A stretch of DNA of 18,785 nucleotides from Gammaproteobacteria bacterium (GCA_027317045.1 DAHVFI010000028.1:1-18785), one strand, 5' to 3'; positions 1 to 6,129 are shown, counted from the stretch's first letter. Numbers and translations: made by a program. Notes: generated by a model not told the origin, from the sequence alone.

Positions 1-1
1 C

Positions 2-250
2 GGCAGCACCGTGGTGCTGCGCAAAGTCTCCAAGGATTACAATCCCACCAACCGCGCCCAAGCCTACAGCTATCTGCATGAACACCAGAAACGCGGCGAG
101 ATCGTCACCGGCTTACTGTACATCGATGAGGATCAGCGTGAGATGCACGACATCAGCAACACCGTCAGTGATGCGCTGCGGGATCTCGCGTATGCGGAAC
201 TCTGCCCCGATAACGCCGCGCTGGAAGAAATCCAGAATTTGTACCGCTGA
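2..250 (+). CDS. korB: 2-oxoacid:ferredoxin oxidoreductase, beta subunit (C-terminal end, cut by window edge)
   Basis: Only the last 82 codons are visible; the reading frame is already open at base 2, so the start lies outside the window. The segment LRKVSKDYNPTNRAQAYSYL followed by a GEIVTGLLYI stretch matches the C-terminal region of KorB-type subunits, which carry thiamine diphosphate and a 4Fe-4S cluster and, with the alpha subunit, interconvert 2-oxoglutarate and succinyl-CoA using ferredoxin. The catalytic and cluster-binding residues lie upstream and cannot be checked here. The alpha subunit would be expected immediately upstream. A pyruvate- or other 2-oxoacid-specific paralogue is possible, because substrate specificity cannot be read from this tail. 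The family assignment is from recalled sequence pattern, the substrate is inference. Confidence 0.72.
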   Translation, partial: GSTVVLRKVSKDYNPTNRAQAYSYLHEHQKRGEIVTGLLYIDEDQREMHDISNTVSDALRDLAYAELCPDNAALEEIQNLYR

Positions 251-267
251 GGGGAATCTCAACCGCC

Positions 268-297
268 GAATCTGCGCCGATATAGTTCTGCAGATTC
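268..297 (+). other. Inverted repeat after korB (possible 3'-end hairpin)
   Basis: GAATCTGC (268-275) and GCAGATTC (290-297) form a perfect 8-bp stem around a 14-base loop, 17 bases after the korB stop and between two convergent genes. No run of T follows on either strand, so it is not a classical intrinsic terminator. It could protect an mRNA 3' end or be chance. Confidence 0.35.
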
Positions 298-310
298 AGA
301 TATCAGAGAA

Positions 311-418
311 TTAAAAACCCCGGGCCTCTCTCTTGGCTTTTTTCTCGGCGCGTTTTTCCTTCATGCTCTTGGCAGGTTTTTTCCTGGTCTCTTTCTTCCG
401 ATCCATACCTTTGCTCAT
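311..418 (-). CDS. Small highly basic protein (35 aa), conserved hypothetical
   Basis: The product starts MSKGMDRKKETRKKPAKSMK and continues with alternating Lys/Arg/Glu/Ala to an RGF-like end: roughly half of its residues are charged, with Lys and Arg dominating. I recognise this as a type of very short lysine-rich protein found in many proteobacteria, without known function. The open frame extends upstream to 586, but the ATG at 418 is preferred: it is preceded by GGGAG at a 7-base spacing, and the longer N-terminal extension has no family character. Composition suggests a helical, possibly nucleic-acid- or ribosome-associated peptide, but that is inference. It is convergent with korB and has its own probable promoter (501-529, minus strand) and a roughly 75-base leader with a dyad. 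Confidence 0.75.
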   Translation of the reverse strand: MSKGMDRKKETRKKPAKSMKEKRAEKKAKREARGF

Positions 419-474
419 GTGTTTAACTCCCACGGTTGAGGTTGATGGGTTACCGGCACTCAGCCAGCTGCTCT

Positions 475-490
475 GTTCGCTCAAGCGAAC
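475..490. promoter_or_regulatory. Palindromic dyad in the leader of the small basic protein gene
   Basis: GTTCGCTCAAGCGAAC is a 16-base inverted repeat (arms GTTCGC/GCGAAC around TCAA, or 7-base arms around CA). It lies about 5-20 bases downstream of the predicted minus-strand start point. It could be an operator for a dimeric repressor or a 5' hairpin in the transcript; no regulator can be named from this sequence. Confidence 0.4.
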
Positions 491-500
491 TTCGTATCTG

Positions 501-529
501 AGTATAGGCAATGCGCGCACCACTTCCAA
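501..529 (-). promoter_or_regulatory. Probable sigma70 promoter for the small basic protein gene
   Basis: Reading the minus strand, TTGGAA (529 to 524) and TATACT (506 to 501) are separated by exactly 17 bases; they match the consensus hexamers at 4/6 and 5/6 positions. The start point would fall near 494, giving a leader of about 75 bases before the ATG at 418. Confidence 0.5.
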
Positions 530-760
530 GGGCGGCTGGAAGCCAGGCCTTGCATCATGGCTTGGCGACACGGACCCGGAATCCACCGCCCGCCGTCACA
601 CGCATATTGACCAACGGCAGGCATGGCCACTGTCGAAGCGACCCGCTGACAACAGCATGAACCGGGTATTAAATGTCGTTCACCTTCGGTAGCCGCCACC
701 ACTGCAGAGTAGAGTGAATCCTGTCATCACAAAGTAGATTCAATCTTAGGCAGGTGCTTT
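530..760. other. Intergenic region without a recognisable gene
   Basis: The whole non-coding interval between the two flanking genes is 419-760; apart from the promoter and dyad on the minus strand, nothing convincing is seen. Overlapping open frames on both strands (for example 333-692 plus and 481-702 minus) lack ribosome binding sites and protein-like composition. A possible Shine-Dalgarno (AGGTG, 752-756) belongs to the lipoprotein gene at 761. Confidence 0.5.
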
Positions 761-1048
761 ATGAACAGAATGCAGACAAAAACCTTGCATGCATTACGTG
801 GGCTAGCAGTGTTGCTGTTTCTGGCGTTGGCGGGTTGTGCTGTTGTACCCAGCCGCTCCGGCATGTACCGACCCGAGGCGCAGACACATTTCGGTTATGG
901 ATGGAATGACGGCTACTCACCCTGGAACTACGGCTGGGGGCCAGGAGCCTACGGCATAGGCGGCTTATATTTTGGTGGTGGTGAGGACGACTTTAACGGT
1001 GGAGACAACGAAGACGGTGGAGATAATGGCGATGGCCCGGGGCGATAG
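761..1048 (+). CDS. Small lipoprotein with Gly/Asp-rich C-terminus
   Basis: This 95-residue protein has a type II signal peptide: charged N-terminus, a hydrophobic stretch (about residues 11-24) and the lipobox LAGC with the lipidated cysteine at residue 26. Residue 27 is Ala, not Asp, so sorting to the outer membrane is expected by the +2 rule. The mature part is short, aromatic and Gly-rich (Tyr/Trp/Gly, residues 43-72), then switches to an acidic Gly/Asp/Glu/Asn tail (residues 73-95). No enzyme motif is visible; the tail looks disordered and might bind cations, which is inference. The start has AGGTG upstream. It appears monocistronic, and its function is not known to me. Confidence 0.75.
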   Translation: MNRMQTKTLHALRGLAVLLFLALAGCAVVPSRSGMYRPEAQTHFGYGWNDGYSPWNYGWGPGAYGIGGLYFGGGEDDFNGGDNEDGGDNGDGPGR

Positions 1049-1533
1049 CCATGCTACCTGGCAGCCGTGATCTCGAGGAATCACGCATACGCATCGGCCT
1101 TGAATTGATGGCCAGCATGCTTCGCGCGAATTGCCGTACAGCCTGTGCAGCAGACTTTATTCCGAAAGGTTCCGCGCTCGATCCAATACCAGGAAAGTCC
1201 TGAGAAATTACTTTCCTGTCATGCCTGCGAAGCATCTGCCGGCGCGCGGACGGGGCGGAAATCCGGACTAACCGGCATTGCGGGTACCGGTTTTCGCCGG
1301 TAAGGCGAATCTAAGGCGAATCAATAAGAAATTTCCTGTTTCCAGCGGAGCGTAGTCTGGCGCTATGCGTCAACACCCTGAAAACTGACTCTGCTTCGAG
1401 ACCGCTATTTTCTCCATGCGTGCACGGCGCCGGATCGGGCATTTGGCGGATGGCCTGCTCGCAGCAGCAGCGGTTCCCGAAGAGTAACCGTGAGCAGGGA
1501 GGCCCGCGGCTGCGGGAACGACAGCACAGAAAG
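1049..1533. other. 485-bp region with no convincing gene
   Basis: Flanked by the lipoprotein stop and the stop of the minus-strand hypothetical gene. It contains a small hairpin TACCGG-TTTTCG-CCGGTA (1285-1302), an adjacent 11-base tandem duplication, and a GC-rich hairpin CCCGC-GGCT-GCGGG (1503-1516) just beyond the minus-strand gene. None is followed by a T-run on the relevant strand. A 50-codon open frame at 1051-1203 was considered and rejected. No RNA gene is recognisable. Confidence 0.5.
1301..1322. repeat. Perfect 11-bp tandem duplication
   Basis: TAAGGCGAATC occurs twice head to tail (1301-1311 and 1312-1322) with no mismatch, directly after the TACCGG/CCGGTA hairpin. It is probably a simple replication-slippage duplication in non-coding DNA. 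Confidence 0.7.
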
Positions 1534-1926
1534 CTACGGTATCCGTATTTTTCCGCCGCCGGGGATGGCGCCAGGGGCGCCGACACCACCGCCGGGGATA
1601 ACGATGGAGGAAGCGGCCTCGCGGCGCAATTCCTCCAGCCGCTTCATGGTCTGTTCGATGGCGGTTTTGGCACCGTCGCCGAATTTGTCCGCTGCTTCCT
1701 TGAGCGATTTGGCTTCGATCTCAAAGCTGATGGGCAGGGTACCCATGGGCGTCAGGATCTGGGTCTGTCCGGTGTAGATGACCGGCCGGGTCTGATCGGG
1801 ACCGCCGTCGCGCGTCACTGGCGTGAGCCGCTGGATGGTGCCGACGCTGCGGTCGGTGAACACCTCCTCCTGATAGAGCTGTTCCGGATGCATTTGTATG
1901 TCGAGGTCTTTGGTTTCGTTGGCCAT
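1534..1926 (-). CDS. Conserved hypothetical cytoplasmic protein (130 aa)
   Basis: The protein begins MANETKDLDIQMHPEQLYQE, has no signal peptide or membrane segment, and falls into three parts: an N-terminal half with a probable beta-rich core (residues 20-75, including ILTPMGTLPISFEIEA), a charged amphipathic helix rich in Lys/Glu (about residues 73-108), and a flexible Gly/Pro/Ile tail (about 112-130) ending GGGKIRIP. I recall similar uncharacterised proteins in other gammaproteobacteria, so it is likely a real conserved gene, but no function is known to me. The start at 1926 has only a weak upstream purine stretch. It is divergent from the saccharopine-dehydrogenase-like gene, with 149 bases between the starts. 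Confidence 0.7.
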   Translation of the reverse strand: MANETKDLDIQMHPEQLYQEEVFTDRSVGTIQRLTPVTRDGGPDQTRPVIYTGQTQILTPMGTLPISFEIEAKSLKEAADKFGDGAKTAIEQTMKRLEELRREAASSIVIPGGGVGAPGAIPGGGKIRIP

Positions 1927-2075
1927 GGATATAGGTCCGGATACTCTGAATGGTTGGCAGCTGTCTTAGGTTAGCAGAAATGCGGGGTTTATCGGTAACC
2001 GGTTTGCAACCGCCTGCTGTCTTGCACCAAGATGGGCGCTTGTCCCAACGGATATAACTTAAAGAGAAAACCTGT

Positions 2076-3203
2076 ATGAGCATCTGTGTACTCGGCGCCG
2101 GCATGGTGGGCGGTGTGATCGCCCAGGATCTGGCGCGACAACATGATGTCACCTCGGTGGATGCAAGCGACACGGTACTGGCGCGGTTGGCGAAGCAGGG
2201 CATCAATACCCGGCGCCTGGATATCGGTGATGCGCAAGCGCTTGCCGCCTGCGTGCAACCGTTCGCCCTGGTGGTGTGCGCGGTGCCGGGGTTCATGGGT
2301 TATCGCACTCTCAAGACGCTGTTGCAGGCCGGCAAACAGGTCGCTGATATTTCCTTCTTTCCTGAAGATGCCCTGGAACTGGATGCGCTTGCCAAACTCA
2401 GGGGTGTTACGGCGCTGGTCGATATGGGCGTTGCTCCCGGCATGGACAATCTCATCCTCGGCCATCACGACGCACAGATGCAGGTGTCGCGTTTCGAGTG
2501 CCTGGTAGGCGGATTGCCGCAGCATCCCAAACCGCCGTTCTTTTACAAGGCGCCGTTTTCACCCATTGATGTGATCGAGGAATACACCCGTCCGGCGCGC
2601 CTGCAGCGCGGCGGACGGGTGCTGACATTGCCGGCACTCACGGAACGGGAAATGCTGGAATTCGAAGGCGTCGGCACACTCGAGGCCTTCAATACCGATG
2701 GCTTGCGTTCGCTGCTCAAGACCATGGCGCATATCCCGGAGATGGTCGAGAAGACACTGCGCTATCCGGGTCATGTGGCGCTCATCGAGGCGCTTAAACA
2801 GGCGGGCTTTTTTGCCGAAGGCGCGGTCGAGATCAACGGCGCCGAAGTGCGGCCGCTGGATTTATCCGCTAAATTGCTCCTGGATCAATGGAAACTGGAG
2901 CCGGGCGAACCGGAATTCACGGTCATGCGCGTGACAGTCGAGGGCCAGGAGCACGGCAAGCGCTTGCGGCATGTATGGGATTTGCATGATGAGTACGATC
3001 CTGTGACCGGTTTCTCCTCCATGGCGCGTACCACCGGCTTCACCTGTGCCGCCGCCGCCAACCTGCTGCTGGAAGGCAAATTCCGCGAGCCGGGAGTGCA
3101 TCCACCGGAGCATGTGGGGCGGCATGCGGAATGCTTCGCATACATCCGCGAATATCTGGCCGCGCGCCAGGTGAATTACCGGCACCGGACCCAGGCAGCC
3201 TGA
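2076..3203 (+). CDS. Saccharopine dehydrogenase-family NAD(P)-dependent reductase (375 aa)
   Basis: The N-terminus is a Rossmann fold with the dinucleotide motif GAGMVGG (residues 7-13), followed by an acidic residue after the second strand (D29). The middle carries the family signature of the saccharopine/lysine-6-dehydrogenase group: an SFFPED segment, then a hydrophobic strand and DMGVAPGMDN with its APG loop. The C-terminal part is the mixed alpha/beta substrate-binding domain. Members act on amino acids with imine or aminoadipate-type chemistry (saccharopine dehydrogenase, lysine 6-dehydrogenase) or on carboxynorspermidine. The exact substrate cannot be read here; the form resembles stand-alone lysine-6-dehydrogenase-like proteins more than the fused AASS type. 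The start is set by the Rossmann motif at residue 7; the upstream AAAGAGAAAACC is a weak ribosome site. No pathway partner is adjacent. Confidence 0.8.
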   Translation: MSICVLGAGMVGGVIAQDLARQHDVTSVDASDTVLARLAKQGINTRRLDIGDAQALAACVQPFALVVCAVPGFMGYRTLKTLLQAGKQVADISFFPEDALELDALAKLRGVTALVDMGVAPGMDNLILGHHDAQMQVSRFECLVGGLPQHPKPPFFYKAPFSPIDVIEEYTRPARLQRGGRVLTLPALTEREMLEFEGVGTLEAFNTDGLRSLLKTMAHIPEMVEKTLRYPGHVALIEALKQAGFFAEGAVEINGAEVRPLDLSAKLLLDQWKLEPGEPEFTVMRVTVEGQEHGKRLRHVWDLHDEYDPVTGFSSMARTTGFTCAAAANLLLEGKFREPGVHPPEHVGRHAECFAYIREYLAARQVNYRHRTQAA

Positions 3204-3284
3204 TCCTGCGCGCATCGGAAGTTATGCCGGCTGCGTCTCCGGGAGTAGAATACGGCCCTCTTTATATGTGGCTGGTTCAAGATT

Positions 3285-3584
3285 ATGGACACTGAAATTT
3301 CCCTGTTCGACACGGCCGCGCAGCAGGCTGTGGAGTTGGCCAATCGTTTCGCGGATGAGCATCCCGAGGCGGATATGTGGGATATCGCCGACGGCTTGTT
3401 GGCCGGTGCCATACATTACTGGTTGTATTCACGCCAGCCGTGTGAGGATCTCATGTGCGAGGACTGCGCGCCGGTATCCACCGCGGAATTGCGCCAGACA
3501 GAACTCAAGAAACTGATCCAGCAGTTTTCGGAAGACAGTGATTACTACCACGCGCCCACGGACACCAAAGCCGCCTGGGCGTGA
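3285..3584 (+). CDS. Conserved hypothetical protein (99 aa), first gene of a coupled pair
   Basis: This is an acidic, soluble, mostly helical protein. It has an N-terminal helix rich in Ala/Glu, the aromatic segment AGAIHYWLYS, and a small cysteine cluster C53-C58-C61 (CEDLMCEDC) that could bind a metal. No signal peptide is present. The function is not known to me. Its stop codon overlaps the start of the next gene by four bases (GTGA at 3581-3584), which indicates a two-gene operon with translational coupling and a shared role. The region before the start lacks a strong Shine-Dalgarno; a TAGAAT hexamer (3246-3251) is a possible -10 element without a good -35. Confidence 0.72.
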   Translation: MDTEISLFDTAAQQAVELANRFADEHPEADMWDIADGLLAGAIHYWLYSRQPCEDLMCEDCAPVSTAELRQTELKKLIQQFSEDSDYYHAPTDTKAAWA

Positions 3585-3895
3585 ACGCTATGGGCGCCGC
3601 CCTGGTTTGCTGGAAATGCGGTACATCCCTCAAGGATGTGCCCATGCCCTTGTCGCGGATTTCCGAGTGTCTGGGCTGCCGCGCTGAACTGCATGTGTGC
3701 CGCCTTTGCGGCTTCTTCGATCCGCGCAAGGCCGAAAGCTGCAGCGAGCAACGCGCCGACCCTCCCAAAGACAAGCAGCGCGCCAATCTCTGTGAATACT
3801 TCCAGCCGCGTGTGGGCGCCTGGCAAGCCCCGGATCACAGCGCGGCCGATCAGGCCAAGGACGAACTGCAAGAGCTTTTCCGCGGAAAGCGCTGA
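3581..3895 (+). CDS. Eight-cysteine zinc-ribbon-like protein (104 aa)
   Basis: The chosen start is GTG at 3581, overlapping the preceding stop in GTGA; an ATG nine bases later (3590) is the alternative. Cysteines fall at residues 10, 13, 30, 33, 40, 43, 54 and 71, forming three CxxC pairs (CWKC, CLGC, CRLC) plus two singles. This is enough for two structural zinc sites, with CWKC/CLGC forming a likely zinc ribbon. The segment around C71 (ANLCEYFQP) looks like a conserved tail motif. The C-terminus is charged and helical. Such proteins often act as nucleic-acid or protein-binding adaptors, but no specific function can be given. The coupling with the upstream hypothetical protein suggests that the two work together. 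Confidence 0.72.
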   Translation: MNAMGAALVCWKCGTSLKDVPMPLSRISECLGCRAELHVCRLCGFFDPRKAESCSEQRADPPKDKQRANLCEYFQPRVGAWQAPDHSAADQAKDELQELFRGKR

Positions 3896-3906
3896 TTAAA
3901 CTTCAA

Positions 3907-4344
3907 TCAACCGGCGAATTGTTTCGCCCACTGCAGAAATCCGGCCAGTGACATGGCGCCCGAAGTCCGTCCGGCTTCACGCCCGTTGCGAAAGGCTATG
4001 AGTGTGGGGATGCTGCGAATGTTGAGCCTGGCGGTGGTCTGCGGGTTGGCGTCGGTGTCGAGCTTCAGCAGGCGGAAATCCGGCTCCAGGGCCCTGGCGG
4101 CCTGCTCAAACACCGGTGCGAACATCTTGCAGGGTCCGCACCATTCTGCCCAACAGTCCACGATGACCGGCAGATCGGTGTGCTGCAGCAGGGCCTCGAA
4201 ATTCGCGTCGTACACGGCTCGCGGGACGCCGTCAAACAATGGTGCGCGGCACTGACCGCACTTGGGGTGTCCGCCGAGCCGGACAGTGGGGACTCGGTTA
4301 ACGGTTCCGCAGTTCGGACAGGCAATGTGCAGGGCCTCGGGCAT
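3907..4344 (-). CDS. trxC: Thioredoxin 2 (zinc-containing thioredoxin)
   Basis: The 145-residue product has the two-part structure of Trx2. An N-terminal zinc module has cysteines 9 and 12 (CPNC) and 29 and 32 (CGQC), followed by a thioredoxin domain with the active site WCGPC at residues 68-72 and the cis-proline loop RSIPTL. Length and spacing agree with E. coli TrxC (139 aa). The enzyme reduces disulfides in the cytosol using electrons from thioredoxin reductase, and the zinc module is known in E. coli to affect stability and redox potential. An extra cysteine (C64, in DCWAEWCGPC) sits where the strand usually has Phe (DFWA), a small oddity. The gene is convergent with the zinc-ribbon gene (11 bases between them) and lies downstream of greB on the same strand, with an 85-base gap. 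Confidence 0.92.
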   Translation of the reverse strand: MPEALHIACPNCGTVNRVPTVRLGGHPKCGQCRAPLFDGVPRAVYDANFEALLQHTDLPVIVDCWAEWCGPCKMFAPVFEQAARALEPDFRLLKLDTDANPQTTARLNIRSIPTLIAFRNGREAGRTSGAMSLAGFLQWAKQFAG

Positions 4345-4429
4345 GACGGATCTCGGTTTTGGGTGATGTTTGCCGCTGACGTGGGGACTGGTGCCGGCGT
4401 TTCAAGCCCCCCTCGGGCAATGCCTGATC

Positions 4430-4939
4430 TCATTCACCTGCTTCCTGCGCGTAATACACCGCAGTAATGGAATAGTGCACTTCGCCTTCGGGCGTCAACA
4501 GGCGCACCTCATCCTCCGGCGCGCGTTTCAACAGGGCGCAGGCCAGTGGTGAGTCAACACTGATGTAACCCTTGGCCGGGTCCAGCTCGTCGCTTCCCAC
4601 GATGCGGTATCGGGTCTGCCGGCCGTGTTGGTCCTCAATGGTTACCCAGGCGCCGAAGTACACATGACGCATATCCGCTGGCGGCCCGGAGGTCACGCGC
4701 AGTACGGGCATGCGTTTTTGCAGGTAGCCGATGCGCTGGTCCAGCTCCCGCAATTGTTTCTTCCGGTAAATATATTCCGCGTTCTCGGAACGGTCACCCT
4801 CGGCCGCCGCCGCGGATAAGGCCTGCACCACTTCATTGCGGCGCCGCCATAGTTCCTGCAGCTCTTGCGCGAGGCGCAGGTAACCTTCCTGGGTGATATA
4901 GGGCGAGGATTTAGGTGACGGCGGACGCCAGCGACTCAT
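4430..4939 (-). CDS. greB: Transcription elongation factor GreB
   Basis: GreB binds the RNA polymerase secondary channel and stimulates cleavage of backtracked transcripts. The 169-residue protein has the N-terminal antiparallel coiled coil (about residues 14-80) with the acidic tip EGDRSENAEY, containing D49 and E52 that coordinate the catalytic magnesium, and a C-terminal FKBP-like domain (about 90-165) with FGAWVTIEDQ and YISVDSPLACALL. The stretch YIYRKKQLRELDQRIGYL following the tip is of GreB type rather than GreA type. The protein has a short extra proline-rich N-terminus (SRWRPPSPKSSP) compared with E. coli GreB. The ATG at 4939 has no clear Shine-Dalgarno. The gene lies 43 bases downstream of a membrane-protein gene on the same strand and may be co-transcribed with it. 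Confidence 0.93.
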   Translation of the reverse strand: MSRWRPPSPKSSPYITQEGYLRLAQELQELWRRRNEVVQALSAAAAEGDRSENAEYIYRKKQLRELDQRIGYLQKRMPVLRVTSGPPADMRHVYFGAWVTIEDQHGRQTRYRIVGSDELDPAKGYISVDSPLACALLKRAPEDEVRLLTPEGEVHYSITAVYYAQEAGE

Positions 4940-4982
4940 GGGATGCGCGATTGCCGGGTGGGATGGAAAAGTATAACGGCGA

Positions 4983-5594
4983 TCACTGTCGGCGAGGCAC
5001 GCTCAGCCAGCATGCCGCCTGGCCGAGCCATAGCAGGATCAGCACGATGGTGAGTTTTTCCATGAAGCCGCGGGCCGGGATGTGGGCCAGGGCGTAAACC
5101 CACAACACCATGAACTCGAACACCGCCAGCTCCAGGGCCGGACGGAAATGCGGCCGCCAGGCGGGATCCTGCCGCAAGCCCCACGACTGGAAAAGCATGC
5201 CGAAACTGGTGGCGATGAAGGCTAGTGCCGCCGCCAATACATGGATGGTGCCGTGTACGGTCAGTTGATCGTTGATATCGGTGGGTGAGAGCGCCGTCAC
5301 CACCACCCCGGCGGCGCCGAGTATGAACAGCACCAGGGTTGCGGCGCTGCGCGCCTGTGGAGCGCCGCCGAGGTAACAGCCGACGGCCAGCAGTACGATG
5401 GCGGCGGCGAGTGCGTAGAAGGCCGCATGCAGCCAGCCGTTGTGGGGTCCAAGCAGATAGAAGCTCAGGGGCGTTCCCATGAAGCTGTAATCAGGCCGCA
5501 GGAATTGCAATACTGCCGCTACCAGGAAAAAGAACAGCACGCCTGCCAAAGCGAATCCGCCACACACGTGTAGCAGCAGGTGTTTTTTATTCAT
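4983..5594 (-). CDS. DUF998-like integral membrane protein (203 aa, six predicted helices)
   Basis: Six hydrophobic segments are visible: HVCGGFALAGVLFFFLVAAV near the N-terminus, GWLHAAFYALAAAIVLLAVG, a third ending GAAGVVVTAL, a fourth around HVLAAALAFIATSFGM, a fifth around FEFMVLWVYALAHI, and a C-terminal LTIVLILLWLGQAACW. The pattern, including the PTDINDQLTVHGTIH loop after helix 3, is that of DUF998 proteins, whose function is unknown. The start is placed at ATG 5594 (MNKKHLLLH); a start at 5624 would add 10 residues but would overlap the divergent gene at 5614. With the chosen start only 19 bases separate the two divergent start codons, so at least one promoter must lie inside the opposite gene. 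It is probably co-transcribed with greB downstream. Confidence 0.72.
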   Translation of the reverse strand: MNKKHLLLHVCGGFALAGVLFFFLVAAVLQFLRPDYSFMGTPLSFYLLGPHNGWLHAAFYALAAAIVLLAVGCYLGGAPQARSAATLVLFILGAAGVVVTALSPTDINDQLTVHGTIHVLAAALAFIATSFGMLFQSWGLRQDPAWRPHFRPALELAVFEFMVLWVYALAHIPARGFMEKLTIVLILLWLGQAACWLSVPRRQ

Positions 5595-5613
5595 GCGGTT
5601 ATCATAATGGCTT

Positions 5614-6129
5614 ATGGTCTTCAACTATTACAACCGCTTGAGCGCCAAGAACAAGCGCATCTATCTTGCCAGCGACAAGATCGAAGTCATCGTGCTGCCG
5701 GAGCCCCTGCCGCTGTGGCCGATGACGGAGAAACTGGCGGCGGCACTCAGAACGGACAAGCGCGCCGTGGTGGAGACGGTCTGCAGGCAACTGGCATCCG
5801 GCATGTTACTGCAACTCAAGGCACCGCCGGTACAGATCAAGGTCATGGCCGCCAGGCCCTCCAATGATTACGGCGAATTGCACGGCTTTTATGAAGGCGT
5901 GGAAGGCAAACTCAAGGTCGCCAAGATCACCTTATGGATGCGCACCGCGCAACGCAAGCAGGTGGTGGCGTTCAGGAGTTTTCTGCGTACCTTCCTGCAC
6001 GAGCTGTGCCATCATCTCGATTATGAATACCTGAAACTCGAGGACTCCTTTCACACTGAGGGTTTCTACAAGCGGGAATCCTCGCTGTTTCACCAGCTGG
6101 TGACTGCCGCCGCTGCCTCAGGCGACTAA
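5614..6129 (+). CDS. Putative zinc metallopeptidase-like protein with HExxH motif (171 aa)
   Basis: The key feature is HELCHHLDYE: H129-E130-x-x-H133 is a gluzincin/metzincin-type zinc site on a predicted helix (VAFRSFLRTFLHELCHHLDY). A downstream HTEGFYKRES segment (H147, E149, E154) offers candidate third ligands. The N-terminal half is alpha/beta with no signal peptide or membrane segment, so the protein is cytosolic. I recognise it only as an uncharacterised proteobacterial HExxH protein; a SprT-like or minigluzincin-type fold is possible but not shown. The start is ATG 5614, 19 bases from the divergent membrane-protein start. Its TAA overlaps the polX TAG on the other strand (CTAA at 6126-6129), so the two genes are convergent with overlapping stops. 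Confidence 0.7.
   Translation: MVFNYYNRLSAKNKRIYLASDKIEVIVLPEPLPLWPMTEKLAAALRTDKRAVVETVCRQLASGMLLQLKAPPVQIKVMAARPSNDYGELHGFYEGVEGKLKVAKITLWMRTAQRKQVVAFRSFLRTFLHELCHHLDYEYLKLEDSFHTEGFYKRESSLFHQLVTAAAASGD

Noticed and set aside
475..490. The GTTCGC/GCGAAC dyad as a LexA box
   Set aside because: It fits neither the enteric CTGT-N8-ACAG type nor the CGAAC-N4-GTTCG type; the arms are in the opposite orientation to the latter.
1051..1203. 50-codon open frame starting two bases after the lipoprotein stop
   Set aside because: It could be translationally coupled, but it has no clear Shine-Dalgarno, uses several codons (CTA, ATA, TCA) uncommon in its neighbours, and the peptide has no recognisable character.
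1285..1302. Hairpin TACCGG-TTTTCG-CCGGTA as a terminator
   Set aside because: The stem is 6 bp but no T-run follows on either strand, and it is more than 230 bases from either flanking gene end.
1720..2525. Overlapping minus-strand open frames across the saccharopine-dehydrogenase-like gene start
   Set aside because: They cover the start of a clear Rossmann-fold protein and have low-complexity, non-protein-like composition.
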